A DNA stretch of 20,653 nucleotides. Origin: Lachnospiraceae bacterium. GTDB taxonomy: Bacteria > Bacillota > Clostridia > Lachnospirales > Lachnospiraceae. Below the pieces are notes generated by a model. It had not been told where the DNA came from. It did not search any database and saw only the letters and a program-made list of their open reading frames with translations. The position numbers and the translations under genes are program-made. This document shows positions 14,228-20,653 of this stretch, piece after piece; position 1 is the stretch's first letter, and each line of letters starts with the position of its first letter. Location of the stretch: NCBI GenBank assembly GCA_024684155.1, contig JAIKXK010000154.1:1-20653 (forward strand), written 5' to 3'.

Positions 14228-16003
14228 TCACATCAGTAAAAACATAGAATTTAGGATTCTCTCCTCATCGTCACCAATATGCAATATTCTCTTCAAAGCC
14301 AGGGCTCCTCGCACCTCATCTGTAACAATAAAATCCACATCACTCATAAGCCAAAGTTGTAAATCAGAGGTGGTATTTACTGTCCACACCCCTACCTTTT
14401 TTCCTAAGGAATGAATTCGCTCAATTTCAATGGAATTTAAACTTTCTGACTCCACAAGCAAAGCGTCACAATCTAATTCCTCTATATTTCCAAAAGAAAA
14501 ATATACCAAATATCCTGTCTCTGCATCTGGATAATTGTCTTCCATATATTCAACAATCCTGTAATAAAAGCAGATGAAGGTGCATTGTGACAGCATTCCT
14601 TTTTCTTTCACCATTTTATACACATCTTTTACCATCTGCTCATCTGCCGAAGCCCCTTTAAACTCAATAAATAAATCAATATTATCTTTTGCGCTATCAA
14701 GCATTTCTTCCAGAGTTGCGATTTCGTCTCCTTCTTCCCAGGGACGTGCGATATTTTTTACCCGATAGGTTTTAATTTCATCTAAGGTTAATTCTGTAGG
14801 TTTTCCTGCTTTTCCACACAGTTCCTTCAAGTCACTGTCATGGCATACTATATACTCCCCATCCAGGGTTCTTTGTACATCAATTTCTGCTACATCTGCT
14901 CCATAGGCAATGGATTTTTCTAAAGCGGCCACTGTGTTTTCTGTTGTAAGATTACCTCCCGCCCGATGAGCTACAATCTTTGCTGTATCTCCTGTAGGAA
15001 AGGCAGTATCGAAATTATCGGCACAGATAAAACTTCCAGCCAAAAGTACAATTATAATGATAGCTCCTACTCTTCGATTTCTTTTTACATTACTTCTGGA
15101 AGGATAGGAAAAAGCCACCTCTCTATTATCATAATGCTCATATAAAATGGTAATTTTCATTGCCAAAGATGGGCAGAATAAAAGTAAAAACAAATAGCTG
15201 CCTATCATAAATAGTGCAATAAAAAAAATCTTTAACACACGTTGTATATAAAGTGATAATGGTAATATTCCTACAATTTGCAGTGGAATAAAATATAATC
15301 CCACAAATAAAACTGCTGCCACTACTATCGTCCGTAGAAAAAATCCTAGCATAGAACTATAAAAGGATTTCCAATGACTACATACCTGGTGTCTGGAAAT
15401 TTTCATTCCAATATGGATTTTTTGCTTTTTAAAAATTACATTTAAAAAAGTAAAAATATAAATAGAAGTAACAAATAAGTATAATAAAACTCCAGCTATA
15501 ACGAACATTCTCAGCCACAAATTTGAAGAAATATAATTTAAGACAAAATTCGGTGCCGAAAATCCCACCATAAAGGACAGGCCAAAAGCCGTTCCAATCA
15601 GTGGACCTAATAGTCCCATATACAAGGTAACAAAAAGACCTTGAGGATGAGTAAAGTAGCGAAGAGATAGAAATGCCTCTTTCAAAATCTCCCACCAGGT
15701 TTTTTGCTTTTGATGCAAAATATTATCACTTAGGATGAACATGGCATTAATATCAAAAACCGTATACACAAAAACTGCAATTAATCCAATTACAAGCACT
15801 ATCCAGCCCTCTTTCGTTCGAAGCATATAGGGCAGATCTCCACTTGTAATAGCACTTCTTCCCGCATGATAAATATATAAAAGAGCTGCCTCTTTTAATA
15901 AGGTTACCAGTACATAGAGGATACTTTTTGTGATTACCTGATATATTAAAACATCCGGAATTGCATGTATAAATTTTACGAGAGAATCTTCTCTTTTTTT
16001 CAT
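14228..16003 (-). CDS. Membrane-anchored glycerophosphodiester phosphodiesterase
   Basis: The 591-residue protein has two parts. Residues 1-335 form a membrane domain of about seven or eight hydrophobic helices, as in the GDPD membrane-domain family. Residues 342-591 are a GDPD TIM-barrel: AHRAGG with His346 and Arg347, ENT with Glu355, EIDVQ with Glu373 and Asp375, CHDSD with His388, and LFIEFKG near 444-450. The catalytic His pair and metal ligands are all present. It should hydrolyse glycerophosphodiesters or glycerol-phosphate polymers, probably at the outer face because the catalytic domain follows a last helix with a short outward-type tail, though topology is inferred. The open frame extends to 16093, but ATG 16003 has GGGAG eight bases upstream and avoids overlap with the divergent gene's promoter. 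Confidence 0.93.
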   Translation of the reverse strand: MKKREDSLVKFIHAIPDVLIYQVITKSILYVLVTLLKEAALLYIYHAGRSAITSGDLPYMLRTKEGWIVLVIGLIAVFVYTVFDINAMFILSDNILHQKQKTWWEILKEAFLSLRYFTHPQGLFVTLYMGLLGPLIGTAFGLSFMVGFSAPNFVLNYISSNLWLRMFVIAGVLLYLFVTSIYIFTFLNVIFKKQKIHIGMKISRHQVCSHWKSFYSSMLGFFLRTIVVAAVLFVGLYFIPLQIVGILPLSLYIQRVLKIFFIALFMIGSYLFLLLFCPSLAMKITILYEHYDNREVAFSYPSRSNVKRNRRVGAIIIIVLLAGSFICADNFDTAFPTGDTAKIVAHRAGGNLTTENTVAALEKSIAYGADVAEIDVQRTLDGEYIVCHDSDLKELCGKAGKPTELTLDEIKTYRVKNIARPWEEGDEIATLEEMLDSAKDNIDLFIEFKGASADEQMVKDVYKMVKEKGMLSQCTFICFYYRIVEYMEDNYPDAETGYLVYFSFGNIEELDCDALLVESESLNSIEIERIHSLGKKVGVWTVNTTSDLQLWLMSDVDFIVTDEVRGALALKRILHIGDDEERILNSMFLLM

Positions 16004-16053
16004 TTGTTTATCTCCCAAATATCTGTTTTTAAACCTCAACTGTGAAAAAACAC

Positions 16054-16081
16054 TTGCGAAGAACCCCTTTGGTGCTAAAAT
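16054..16081 (+). promoter_or_regulatory. Promoter of the alpha/beta hydrolase gene
   Basis: TTGCGA (16054-16059) is followed after 16 bases by TAAAAT (16076-16081). Transcription should start near 16088, giving a leader of about 23 bases that holds the GAGGGGG site. No convincing promoter for the divergent phosphodiesterase gene was found in the same gap. Confidence 0.5.
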
Positions 16082-16110
16082 TATTATTAGCAAAACATGA
16101 GGGGGTTTTT

Positions 16111-17022
16111 ATGCTAAAGGTTATACTAATTATTTTACTGATTTTACTAATTCTTGTCTTGGGGCTTTCCTTTTTTTGTATGTACTATGTACTTACTCCT
16201 AAGGTACGATCTTTAGAAGATGGCATCACCTTAGAAAAAGAACTGGACAACTGGAAAGATTACGACACCTATGAAAAAGAGGAGTTTGATGTTACCTCTT
16301 TTGATGGATACCTATTACATGGGACTTTAATTAAAAATAATTCTCCCGCAAAGGATCCTAACAAATTCTGTATTATCACCCATGGCTACACTTCAAACCG
16401 CTATGGCAGTCTTCGTTATGTTCCAACCTTCTATGATTTAGGATATAACATTTACATTTATGATGACAGACATCACGGTGCCAACAAACCTTGTTTTACC
16501 ACTATGGGATACTTAGAAAAACATGATTTGATTGAAGTAAAAAATGCGCTCCAGCATCGCTTTGGTTCTGACATACAAATTGGAATTCACGGAGAAAGTT
16601 TGGGATGTGCCATTAGCCTTTCTGCTCTCGGTCTCACTCAGGATTTTTCTTTTTGTGTTGCTGATTGCGGCTATGCTGACCTTCAGTTATTGCTAAGTGA
16701 TTTAATCGGAGATCAAATGCATCTTCCAAAATTCTTCTCTTATCTTGCCTCCCTTTGGTGCAAACTACTTCATGGGTTTTATTTTTCAGATGTTAAACCT
16801 TGTATGATGTTAAAAGATAACACCACACCTATCCTTTTTGTTCATGGAGAGTCTGATACCTTTATTGACAAAAAACATTCAGAAATGAATTACAAGCATG
16901 CCCAAAGCTGCTACAAGGAACTTCACTTTTTCCCTGGTGCAGATCACGCCTGGTCTTGCATGTCTGACAAAGAAGGTTATGACAGAATGGTCAAAGAATT
17001 CATCCAAAAACTAAATCTCTAA
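16111..17022 (+). CDS. Alpha/beta hydrolase with N-terminal membrane anchor
   Basis: The 303-residue protein begins with a strongly hydrophobic helix (about 2-27), followed by an alpha/beta hydrolase fold. The nucleophile elbow GESLG places the catalytic Ser at 163, GESDTFI gives the acid Asp249 and GADHAWS gives His279, a complete triad. The oxyanion strand is IITHGYTSNRYG (88-99), and DDRHHG follows (118-123). It most resembles YqkD-like hydrolases of Firmicutes, whose substrates are not established. The frame is open from a GTG at 16042, but ATG 16111 follows GAGGGGG by five bases and puts the hydrophobic anchor at the N-terminus. The anchor has no clear cleavage site, so the enzyme is probably tethered to the membrane. 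It is a single-gene unit ending in the terminator at 17029-17069. Confidence 0.88.
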   Translation: MLKVILIILLILLILVLGLSFFCMYYVLTPKVRSLEDGITLEKELDNWKDYDTYEKEEFDVTSFDGYLLHGTLIKNNSPAKDPNKFCIITHGYTSNRYGSLRYVPTFYDLGYNIYIYDDRHHGANKPCFTTMGYLEKHDLIEVKNALQHRFGSDIQIGIHGESLGCAISLSALGLTQDFSFCVADCGYADLQLLLSDLIGDQMHLPKFFSYLASLWCKLLHGFYFSDVKPCMMLKDNTTPILFVHGESDTFIDKKHSEMNYKHAQSCYKELHFFPGADHAWSCMSDKEGYDRMVKEFIQKLNL

Positions 17023-17028
17023 ATCAAA

Positions 17029-17069
17029 AGCGTCGGTTCTGAGTTTCCCTCATACCGACGCTAATTTTT
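17029..17069. terminator. Terminator between convergent genes
   Basis: The perfect 9-bp stem AGCGTCGGT (17029-17037) and ACCGACGCT (17054-17062) is followed on the plus strand by AATTTTT. A run of A before the stem provides a short T tail for the opposite strand. It begins seven bases after the hydrolase stop and reaches the stop of the minus-strand gene. Confidence 0.88.
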
Positions 17070-17535
17070 AAATTCCAAACAAGGTTAAAATTCCTGCAGC
17101 TCCTGCGCCCATAATGACACCGGCTAATACTACGCCGCACACAATGGCAAGTACACTTTTCTTAAAATCCATATCCAGTAAAGAGGCTGCCAAAGTACCA
17201 GTCCAGGCACCTGTTCCCGGAACAGGAATTCCTACGAATAAGAACAATGCTACATATAAGCCTCGTCCTGCTTTTTCCTGAAGTTTTTCGCCACCCTTAT
17301 GTCCTTTTTCCAAACAAAAGGTAAAGAATTTCCCAATGACTTTTTTATCCTTTCCCCATTCTAATACTTTTCTTGCAAAGAAGAAAATAATAGGAACCGG
17401 AAGCATATTTCCAACAATACAAATTGGATATACCAGCATAGGATCTAATCCCATTGCTATTCCATAAGGAACCGCCACACGAAGTTCAATGAGGGGTACC
17501 ATAGATATCAAGAAACAAATAAGATACTGTAACAT
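17068..17535 (-). CDS. Small multidrug-export family membrane protein
   Basis: A 155-residue membrane protein of the family called small multi-drug export protein (Pfam Sm_multidrug_ex, COG2426). Typical features are the N-terminal MVPLIELRVAVPYGIAMGLDP, the PVPIIFFFARKVLEW helix, a basic cytoplasmic loop and the strongly conserved FVGIPVPGTGAWTGTLAASLL. Three to four hydrophobic helices are visible. Despite the family name, transport of drugs is not established for most members. The frame is open to 17583, but the ATG at 17535 has GGAGG five bases upstream and gives the usual family N-terminus. It lies 70 bases after the PnuC gene and may be co-transcribed with it or use the weak promoter at 17574-17582. 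Confidence 0.88.
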   Translation of the reverse strand: MLQYLICFLISMVPLIELRVAVPYGIAMGLDPMLVYPICIVGNMLPVPIIFFFARKVLEWGKDKKVIGKFFTFCLEKGHKGGEKLQEKAGRGLYVALFLFVGIPVPGTGAWTGTLAASLLDMDFKKSVLAIVCGVVLAGVIMGAGAAGILTLFGI

Positions 17536-17573
17536 GTCGTCCTCCAATTTTTTACTAAATTCACACAAAATGC

Positions 17574-17582
17574 ATTGTATCA
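17574..17582 (-). promoter_or_regulatory. Possible extended -10 promoter of the small export protein gene
   Basis: The minus strand reads TGA-TACAAT, an extended -10 with one mismatch, about 38 bases before the ATG at 17535. There is no recognisable -35. Confidence 0.4.
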
Positions 17583-17605
17583 AAATTCAGAAAAAATTTC
17601 TACCT

Positions 17606-18298
17606 TTAGCTTGCTTGTCGTCTCTCCATTTTCTTCCAACTAATAAAGGCATAAATATCATTGAATAAAAAGGCTATAAAGCAAACCACTACTGATACAT
17701 AGTGGATGTTTTCCATACTAGCTAAAATCCATAGTACAATAAGTACAATATCATTTGTTCCATAGGCCAAAGAAAAATAAGGACTTCTTCGAAAAGTTAA
17801 ATAAACTGCCAAAAAACTTGTGGTAACAGACAAGGTACTTGGCACAATATTTGCAGTATGAAAACCGCTTAAGATGAAATAAAACAAAATAGTAACCGCC
17901 ACGGATAATAGAAACATTCCCATAGTTTCTTTCTTACTTAATCGATTCACTTCCACCTCGGCCTTATTTCCTTTAAATGGATGTTTCAGCCACGAGATAA
18001 GAGCAAATAGTGCCATAGGCATCGTCATCCCGAGATAGGTTATCATCTCACCATAGTAGGAAAAGGAATAAGAAATATATCCATACACGAAACTAAAAAG
18101 TATCATTAAAAACTGACCTATGGGATTTCCTTTTGCATTTAATAAAATCGCCGTCACTCCAATTAAAGAGGCGAACAAAGTTAAATAATTTTCGCCATCA
18201 AATATTAAAAACGAAAGTGTTATTAATGTGACTGACACTACCCAAAGCCCTATTTCAAATAAGGAAAAATATTTTTTCACAGCTTTTATCTTTTCCAT
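17606..18298 (-). CDS. pnuC: PnuC-type nicotinamide riboside (vitamin) transporter
   Basis: A 230-residue integral membrane protein with about seven to eight helices and PnuC features: the N-terminal FEIGLWVVSVTLI segment, LLNAKGNPIGQFLMILFSFVYGY (about 53-75), the conserved YGTNDIVLIVLW and the terminal FLFNDIYAFISWKKM. PnuC proteins move nicotinamide riboside by facilitated diffusion, and relatives carry thiamine (PnuT) or riboflavin (RibM). Substrate cannot be settled from sequence alone, and no TPP or FMN riboswitch is seen to point to the relatives. The ATG at 18298 has AGAGAGG five bases upstream. Its own promoter lies far upstream at 18416-18444, and a strong terminator hairpin stands between promoter and gene, so expression is probably controlled by attenuation. 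Confidence 0.88.
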   Translation of the reverse strand: MEKIKAVKKYFSLFEIGLWVVSVTLITLSFLIFDGENYLTLFASLIGVTAILLNAKGNPIGQFLMILFSFVYGYISYSFSYYGEMITYLGMTMPMALFALISWLKHPFKGNKAEVEVNRLSKKETMGMFLLSVAVTILFYFILSGFHTANIVPSTLSVTTSFLAVYLTFRRSPYFSLAYGTNDIVLIVLWILASMENIHYVSVVVCFIAFLFNDIYAFISWKKMERRQAS

Positions 18299-18410
18299 TT
18301 TTACCTCTCTATCAAAAAAGCATCCGTATTCACATCTTCTAAGACCTTACGATGTGAAAACGAATGCTTTTAACATTCACTACCCGGTGGCAGTTTATTA
18401 TCTTTAGTTT
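18299..18410 (-). promoter_or_regulatory. Attenuator-like 5' leader of pnuC, candidate riboswitch
   Basis: The leader of about 110 bases starts after the promoter. It contains a small hairpin with ACTGCC and GGTAGT arms (18394-18379), then GAATG (18378-18374), which can pair with CATTC (18366-18362). That second pairing would break the 5' arm of the terminator hairpin at 18351-18371. Mutually exclusive pairings ahead of a terminator are the classic attenuation arrangement. The ligand or factor is unknown, and it does not match a riboswitch class I can recognise. Confidence 0.5.
18312..18371 (-). terminator. Strong terminator hairpin just upstream of pnuC
   Basis: Arms of 21 bases (18351-18371 and 18316-18336) pair with one G-U and one mismatch around a 14-base loop, and a run of six T follows on the minus strand. 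The T run ends only about 15 bases before the pnuC start codon, with no room for another promoter. It may also end the transcript of the upstream hydrolase gene. Confidence 0.88.
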
Positions 18411-18415
18411 TTTAT

Positions 18416-18444
18416 TTTATATCATAGATAGAATTGGAAATCAA
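18416..18444 (-). promoter_or_regulatory. Promoter of pnuC upstream of its terminator
   Basis: On the minus strand TTGATT (18444-18439) is followed after 17 bases by TATAAA (18421-18416), preceded by an extended TGA. It lies immediately after the stop codon of the upstream gene at 18447. Confidence 0.65.
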
Positions 18445-18446
18445 TA

Positions 18447-20483
18447 CTATACCTTTAGGAATACAGTAGTATTTGCCAAGGTCATTACCGTCATTAAGAT
18501 TCCATTTAAGAAAGCAGGCGCCCAAATATTTCCTAGTCGTTTGTACAATGCTCTCGATAGTATTGCAGCCACTGCTAAGGTTGGCACCATGGCAACTAAA
18601 ATAATTCCGGAAAGAGCAGACTCTGGATGTGCTGCTACTCCTGTAATAAATAAAGTTCCATACTGACGGATGAGCCATATAAGTATTCCACCTGCATTTA
18701 AAAACATAGCAAGGAAGTATCCTTTTACCCCTTTTGTTCCTTCCGTAGAAGTATGAATGGTAATAGATGCAGTAGAAGCAATATAAAACAGTAAAAATGT
18801 AGGTAAATATTTTAATATTGCCGGCATAATATTTAAATCCCATGTCTTAAAAGCAAAGGTCCAAATACGAAAATCTGCTTTAAATAATACATCCATTAGC
18901 CCAAGTATTGCATATCCAACTGCTACAGCAACCACTGCAGTGCAAAGACCTGCTACAATGGTTTTTAATGAGCAAACGATTCCATAGTCAGAAAGTTGTA
19001 TATTCTCTTTTGACTTCACAAACCCGTAAATCAAAGCCATTGCCAAAATGGATATTAATGCAGCATTTATGGTCCAATAAGCAATATCACTTACTGCAGG
19101 AGCAGTCCAAATAGTTATATTTCCATACATTGGAGTATGAGCCGTAATGGCTAGACATACCCCTGCAACAATTGCAAGAACACTTCCGTTTCTTCCCTTA
19201 CTGTTTTTGTCTTTAACCGAAAGTAAAAGCGAAACTACACCCAAAATGGCTCCGCAAATTCCAATGCCCATTAAAATATTTGTTCCAATAGAGCCTGCAC
19301 CACCATCAACTAGAGGCGTATAGAAAATCGCTGGCAACAGTGCTACCACAATAAGAATAATACAATTTACTACTTTTGAAGCCCCAGAACCTTCCACAGT
19401 TTTTACCTGAATTTTTTCTGTTACTGCTTCTTTAAAGAATGGCAATTTTGTAATGCAAGTAACAAGCGGAACAAATAACATTACAAATCCAATCAATGCA
19501 ATCAGTTCAAAAAACTCTTTCCACTGCCAAACCTGAGCATCAGCACTTACATTTTTTAGGTAGCTGGAATAATCTGCAAAAGCTGTCATATAAAACGAAA
19601 TTGCATAGCTCGTTGTGGTTGCAGAAAAATGATTCCATGGATGTGTCTGCGCTGGTTCATAGATAATTCTCTTACCGCCATCAGCAGTATCATACCATGT
19701 ATTTGTTTCAGGACTCTCTTGTTCTAAGAATGTCTTTCCTTCCTCCGTAGAAACATAGTCTTTATGTCTTACAGTATTTAGCAGCTCTGATGGATCATTA
19801 AAAAAGAACTCATCATATTGAGCTGCAACTTTTCCCATATATCTTCCGCCACCTAAGGCATCTGCTGTTGCAACATCAATTCCTGCATAAGCAGTATAGG
19901 AAAAATCAGACCCCTCTGTTAATCCTGCATAAATTTTTCTCACACCAGTTTCTGCATACTGAGCTTCATCCATTGCGAGTGCCATAGAAGAAGAAAAACC
20001 TCCCATGGAATGTCCAGTTACTCCAATGATTCCATTTCCTGCACTATCCTTTAGCACATAATCCTGTTCGTACATATACTGTACTGCATCATTCATTGAA
20101 TTAACCCAAAATGGCATCCACATGCCGAGGAAATCCTCTGACATATAGTTTTCGGAATTAAGGGCAGAATGGCCATGATCGTATTGATCTAGAGCTAATA
20201 CTACAAACCCTCTACGAGAAAGTTCAATTGCATTTGCATCCTGCATCTCTGCTGAATTTAAATATCCATGGGTAACAATGATGGTTGGTTTAGGATTTGA
20301 CTCTGAAGCATCCTTTGGCAAATATAGAAGTCCGCTTAATTCTCCATTTGCCGTTTCAAAAGAAATTCGACTGACCTTGACACTATTGAAACTGCTGTTA
20401 ATTAACCCCGCCACAGCACTTCCCAGAAAGATCAGAATGAGCGCCAGACACAGCACTCTGAGTGGTTTTTTATTTGTGTTCAT
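18447..20483 (-). CDS. Alpha/beta hydrolase fused to a polytopic membrane domain
   Basis: The 678-residue protein has an N-terminal signal anchor (about 9-30) followed by an alpha/beta hydrolase domain (about 35-310). This contains IIVTHGYLNSAEM near 68-80, DQYDHGHS (99-106), the nucleophile elbow GHSMGG with Ser159 and a candidate catalytic His in THPWNHFS (281 or 285). From about 325 to 675 there are roughly nine hydrophobic helices. The hydrolase part should lie outside the membrane, judging from the anchor. Substrate is unknown; cell-envelope lipids or esters are possible. The catalytic acid is not obvious. The ATG at 20483 follows an AAAGGGGG site. It is divergent from the gene at 20631, with an operator-like palindrome at the predicted transcription start, so regulation by the neighbouring product is plausible. 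Confidence 0.85.
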   Translation of the reverse strand: MNTNKKPLRVLCLALILIFLGSAVAGLINSSFNSVKVSRISFETANGELSGLLYLPKDASESNPKPTIIVTHGYLNSAEMQDANAIELSRRGFVVLALDQYDHGHSALNSENYMSEDFLGMWMPFWVNSMNDAVQYMYEQDYVLKDSAGNGIIGVTGHSMGGFSSSMALAMDEAQYAETGVRKIYAGLTEGSDFSYTAYAGIDVATADALGGGRYMGKVAAQYDEFFFNDPSELLNTVRHKDYVSTEEGKTFLEQESPETNTWYDTADGGKRIIYEPAQTHPWNHFSATTTSYAISFYMTAFADYSSYLKNVSADAQVWQWKEFFELIALIGFVMLFVPLVTCITKLPFFKEAVTEKIQVKTVEGSGASKVVNCIILIVVALLPAIFYTPLVDGGAGSIGTNILMGIGICGAILGVVSLLLSVKDKNSKGRNGSVLAIVAGVCLAITAHTPMYGNITIWTAPAVSDIAYWTINAALISILAMALIYGFVKSKENIQLSDYGIVCSLKTIVAGLCTAVVAVAVGYAILGLMDVLFKADFRIWTFAFKTWDLNIMPAILKYLPTFLLFYIASTASITIHTSTEGTKGVKGYFLAMFLNAGGILIWLIRQYGTLFITGVAAHPESALSGIILVAMVPTLAVAAILSRALYKRLGNIWAPAFLNGILMTVMTLANTTVFLKV

Positions 20484-20521
20484 ATTTATCCCCCTTTACA
20501 AATAAAAAATATTAAATTTTG

Positions 20522-20536
20522 GTTTCCATTGGAAAC
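20522..20536. promoter_or_regulatory. Operator-like palindrome
   Basis: GTTTCCA-T-TGGAAAC is a perfect 7-bp inverted repeat with a single central base. It sits at the expected transcription start of the minus-strand hydrolase promoter (-10 at 20544-20549), where a bound repressor would block initiation. Confidence 0.55.
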
Positions 20537-20543
20537 TAAATAT

Positions 20544-20571
20544 ATTATACTATTCTTAGAGTGAATTGCAA
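20544..20571 (-). promoter_or_regulatory. Promoter of the membrane hydrolase gene
   Basis: On the minus strand TTGCAA (20571-20566) is followed after 16 bases by a perfect TATAAT (20549-20544). The predicted start is near 20537, giving a leader of about 50 bases. Confidence 0.65.
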
Positions 20572-20594
20572 GATACCTATTTTGAGGATATAGT
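20566..20594 (+). promoter_or_regulatory. Promoter of the divergent plus-strand gene
   Basis: TTGCAA (20566-20571) is followed after 17 bases by TATAGT (20589-20594). The -35 hexamer is the same self-complementary sequence used by the minus-strand promoter. The predicted start near 20601 leaves a 30-base leader with AAGGAG. Confidence 0.6.
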
Positions 20595-20630
20595 ATATAT
20601 GTATTTATTAATATCTAAGGAGATTTTGTT

Positions 20631-20653
20631 ATGAAGCTCGAATGGATGGGAGA
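20631..20653 (+). CDS. Start of an unidentified gene, cut by the window edge
   Basis: Only seven codons are visible (MKLEWMG). The ATG has a good AAGGAG site eight bases upstream and a promoter at 20566-20594, so a real gene very probably starts here. The product cannot be named. Its divergent position and the operator-like palindrome between the genes would suit a transcriptional regulator, but nothing in the visible residues proves that. Confidence 0.6.

Noticed and set aside
16042..16110. GTG-initiated extension of the alpha/beta hydrolase
   Set aside because: It would put a basic stretch in front of the anchor, lacks a ribosome site and covers the promoter; ATG 16111 has a good site.
18400..18416. 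AAAAAACTAA-like sequence resembling the tail of preQ1-I riboswitches ahead of pnuC
   Set aside because: The G/C-rich stem that must precede it is absent, and the stretch overlaps the predicted promoter start, so it would not lie in the transcript in full.
18412..18843. Minus-strand open frame of 143 codons over the end of the membrane hydrolase gene
   Set aside because: It overlaps the hydrophobic helices of the real frame and is rich in Tyr and Cys as expected for a frame shift of membrane-protein codons.

Overview
The window is AT-rich DNA with short intergenic gaps, strong AGGAGG-type ribosome binding sites and sigma-A promoters, many of them extended -10 type (TGnTATAAT). The gene content includes a butyrate-pathway crotonase, a YjfB-type motility protein beside a chemotaxis receptor, a GtrA-fused glycosyltransferase and a VTC-domain protein. 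Together these suggest a motile anaerobic Firmicute of the Lachnospiraceae/Clostridia type. That taxonomic reading is inference. No rRNA, tRNA, CRISPR, insertion sequence or phage gene was seen, so this looks like ordinary chromosome. No stretch over 300 bases lacks a gene.

Layout, mostly on the minus strand. 1-792: start of a soluble histidine kinase that runs off the left edge. 906-3174: a three-gene operon (VTC-domain polyphosphate polymerase-like protein, GT2-GtrA glycosyltransferase, small four-helix membrane protein) ending in a strong terminator. 3332-5508: a GT2 glycosyltransferase and mutY, each with its own promoter. 5609-6412: solitary crotonase (crt). 6549-8351: methyl-accepting chemotaxis protein, divergent from a small YjfB-family gene on the plus strand. 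8809-14175: a five-gene operon of two tandem paralogous membrane diguanylate cyclases, an acyl-ACP thioesterase, a CvfB-type S1 protein and RidA. 14228-16003: membrane-anchored glycerophosphodiester phosphodiesterase, divergent from a plus-strand alpha/beta hydrolase (16111-17022). 17068-17535: small multidrug-export family protein. 17606-18298: PnuC-type vitamin transporter with an attenuator-like leader. 18447-20483: alpha/beta hydrolase fused to a polytopic membrane domain. 20631-20653: first codons of a divergent plus-strand gene.

Much of the window concerns the envelope and signalling: c-di-GMP synthesis, chemotaxis, glycosyl transfer, and lipid or phosphodiester hydrolysis. Several translation starts were moved from the longest open frame to internal ATG, GTG or TTG codons with good ribosome binding sites. 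The most interesting non-coding signals are three. The pnuC leader has a promoter followed by a 21-bp terminator hairpin just before the gene. The two divergent promoters at 20544-20594 share one self-complementary -35 hexamer, with an operator-like palindrome beside it. The mutY promoter is so close to the ATG that its mRNA should be nearly leaderless.
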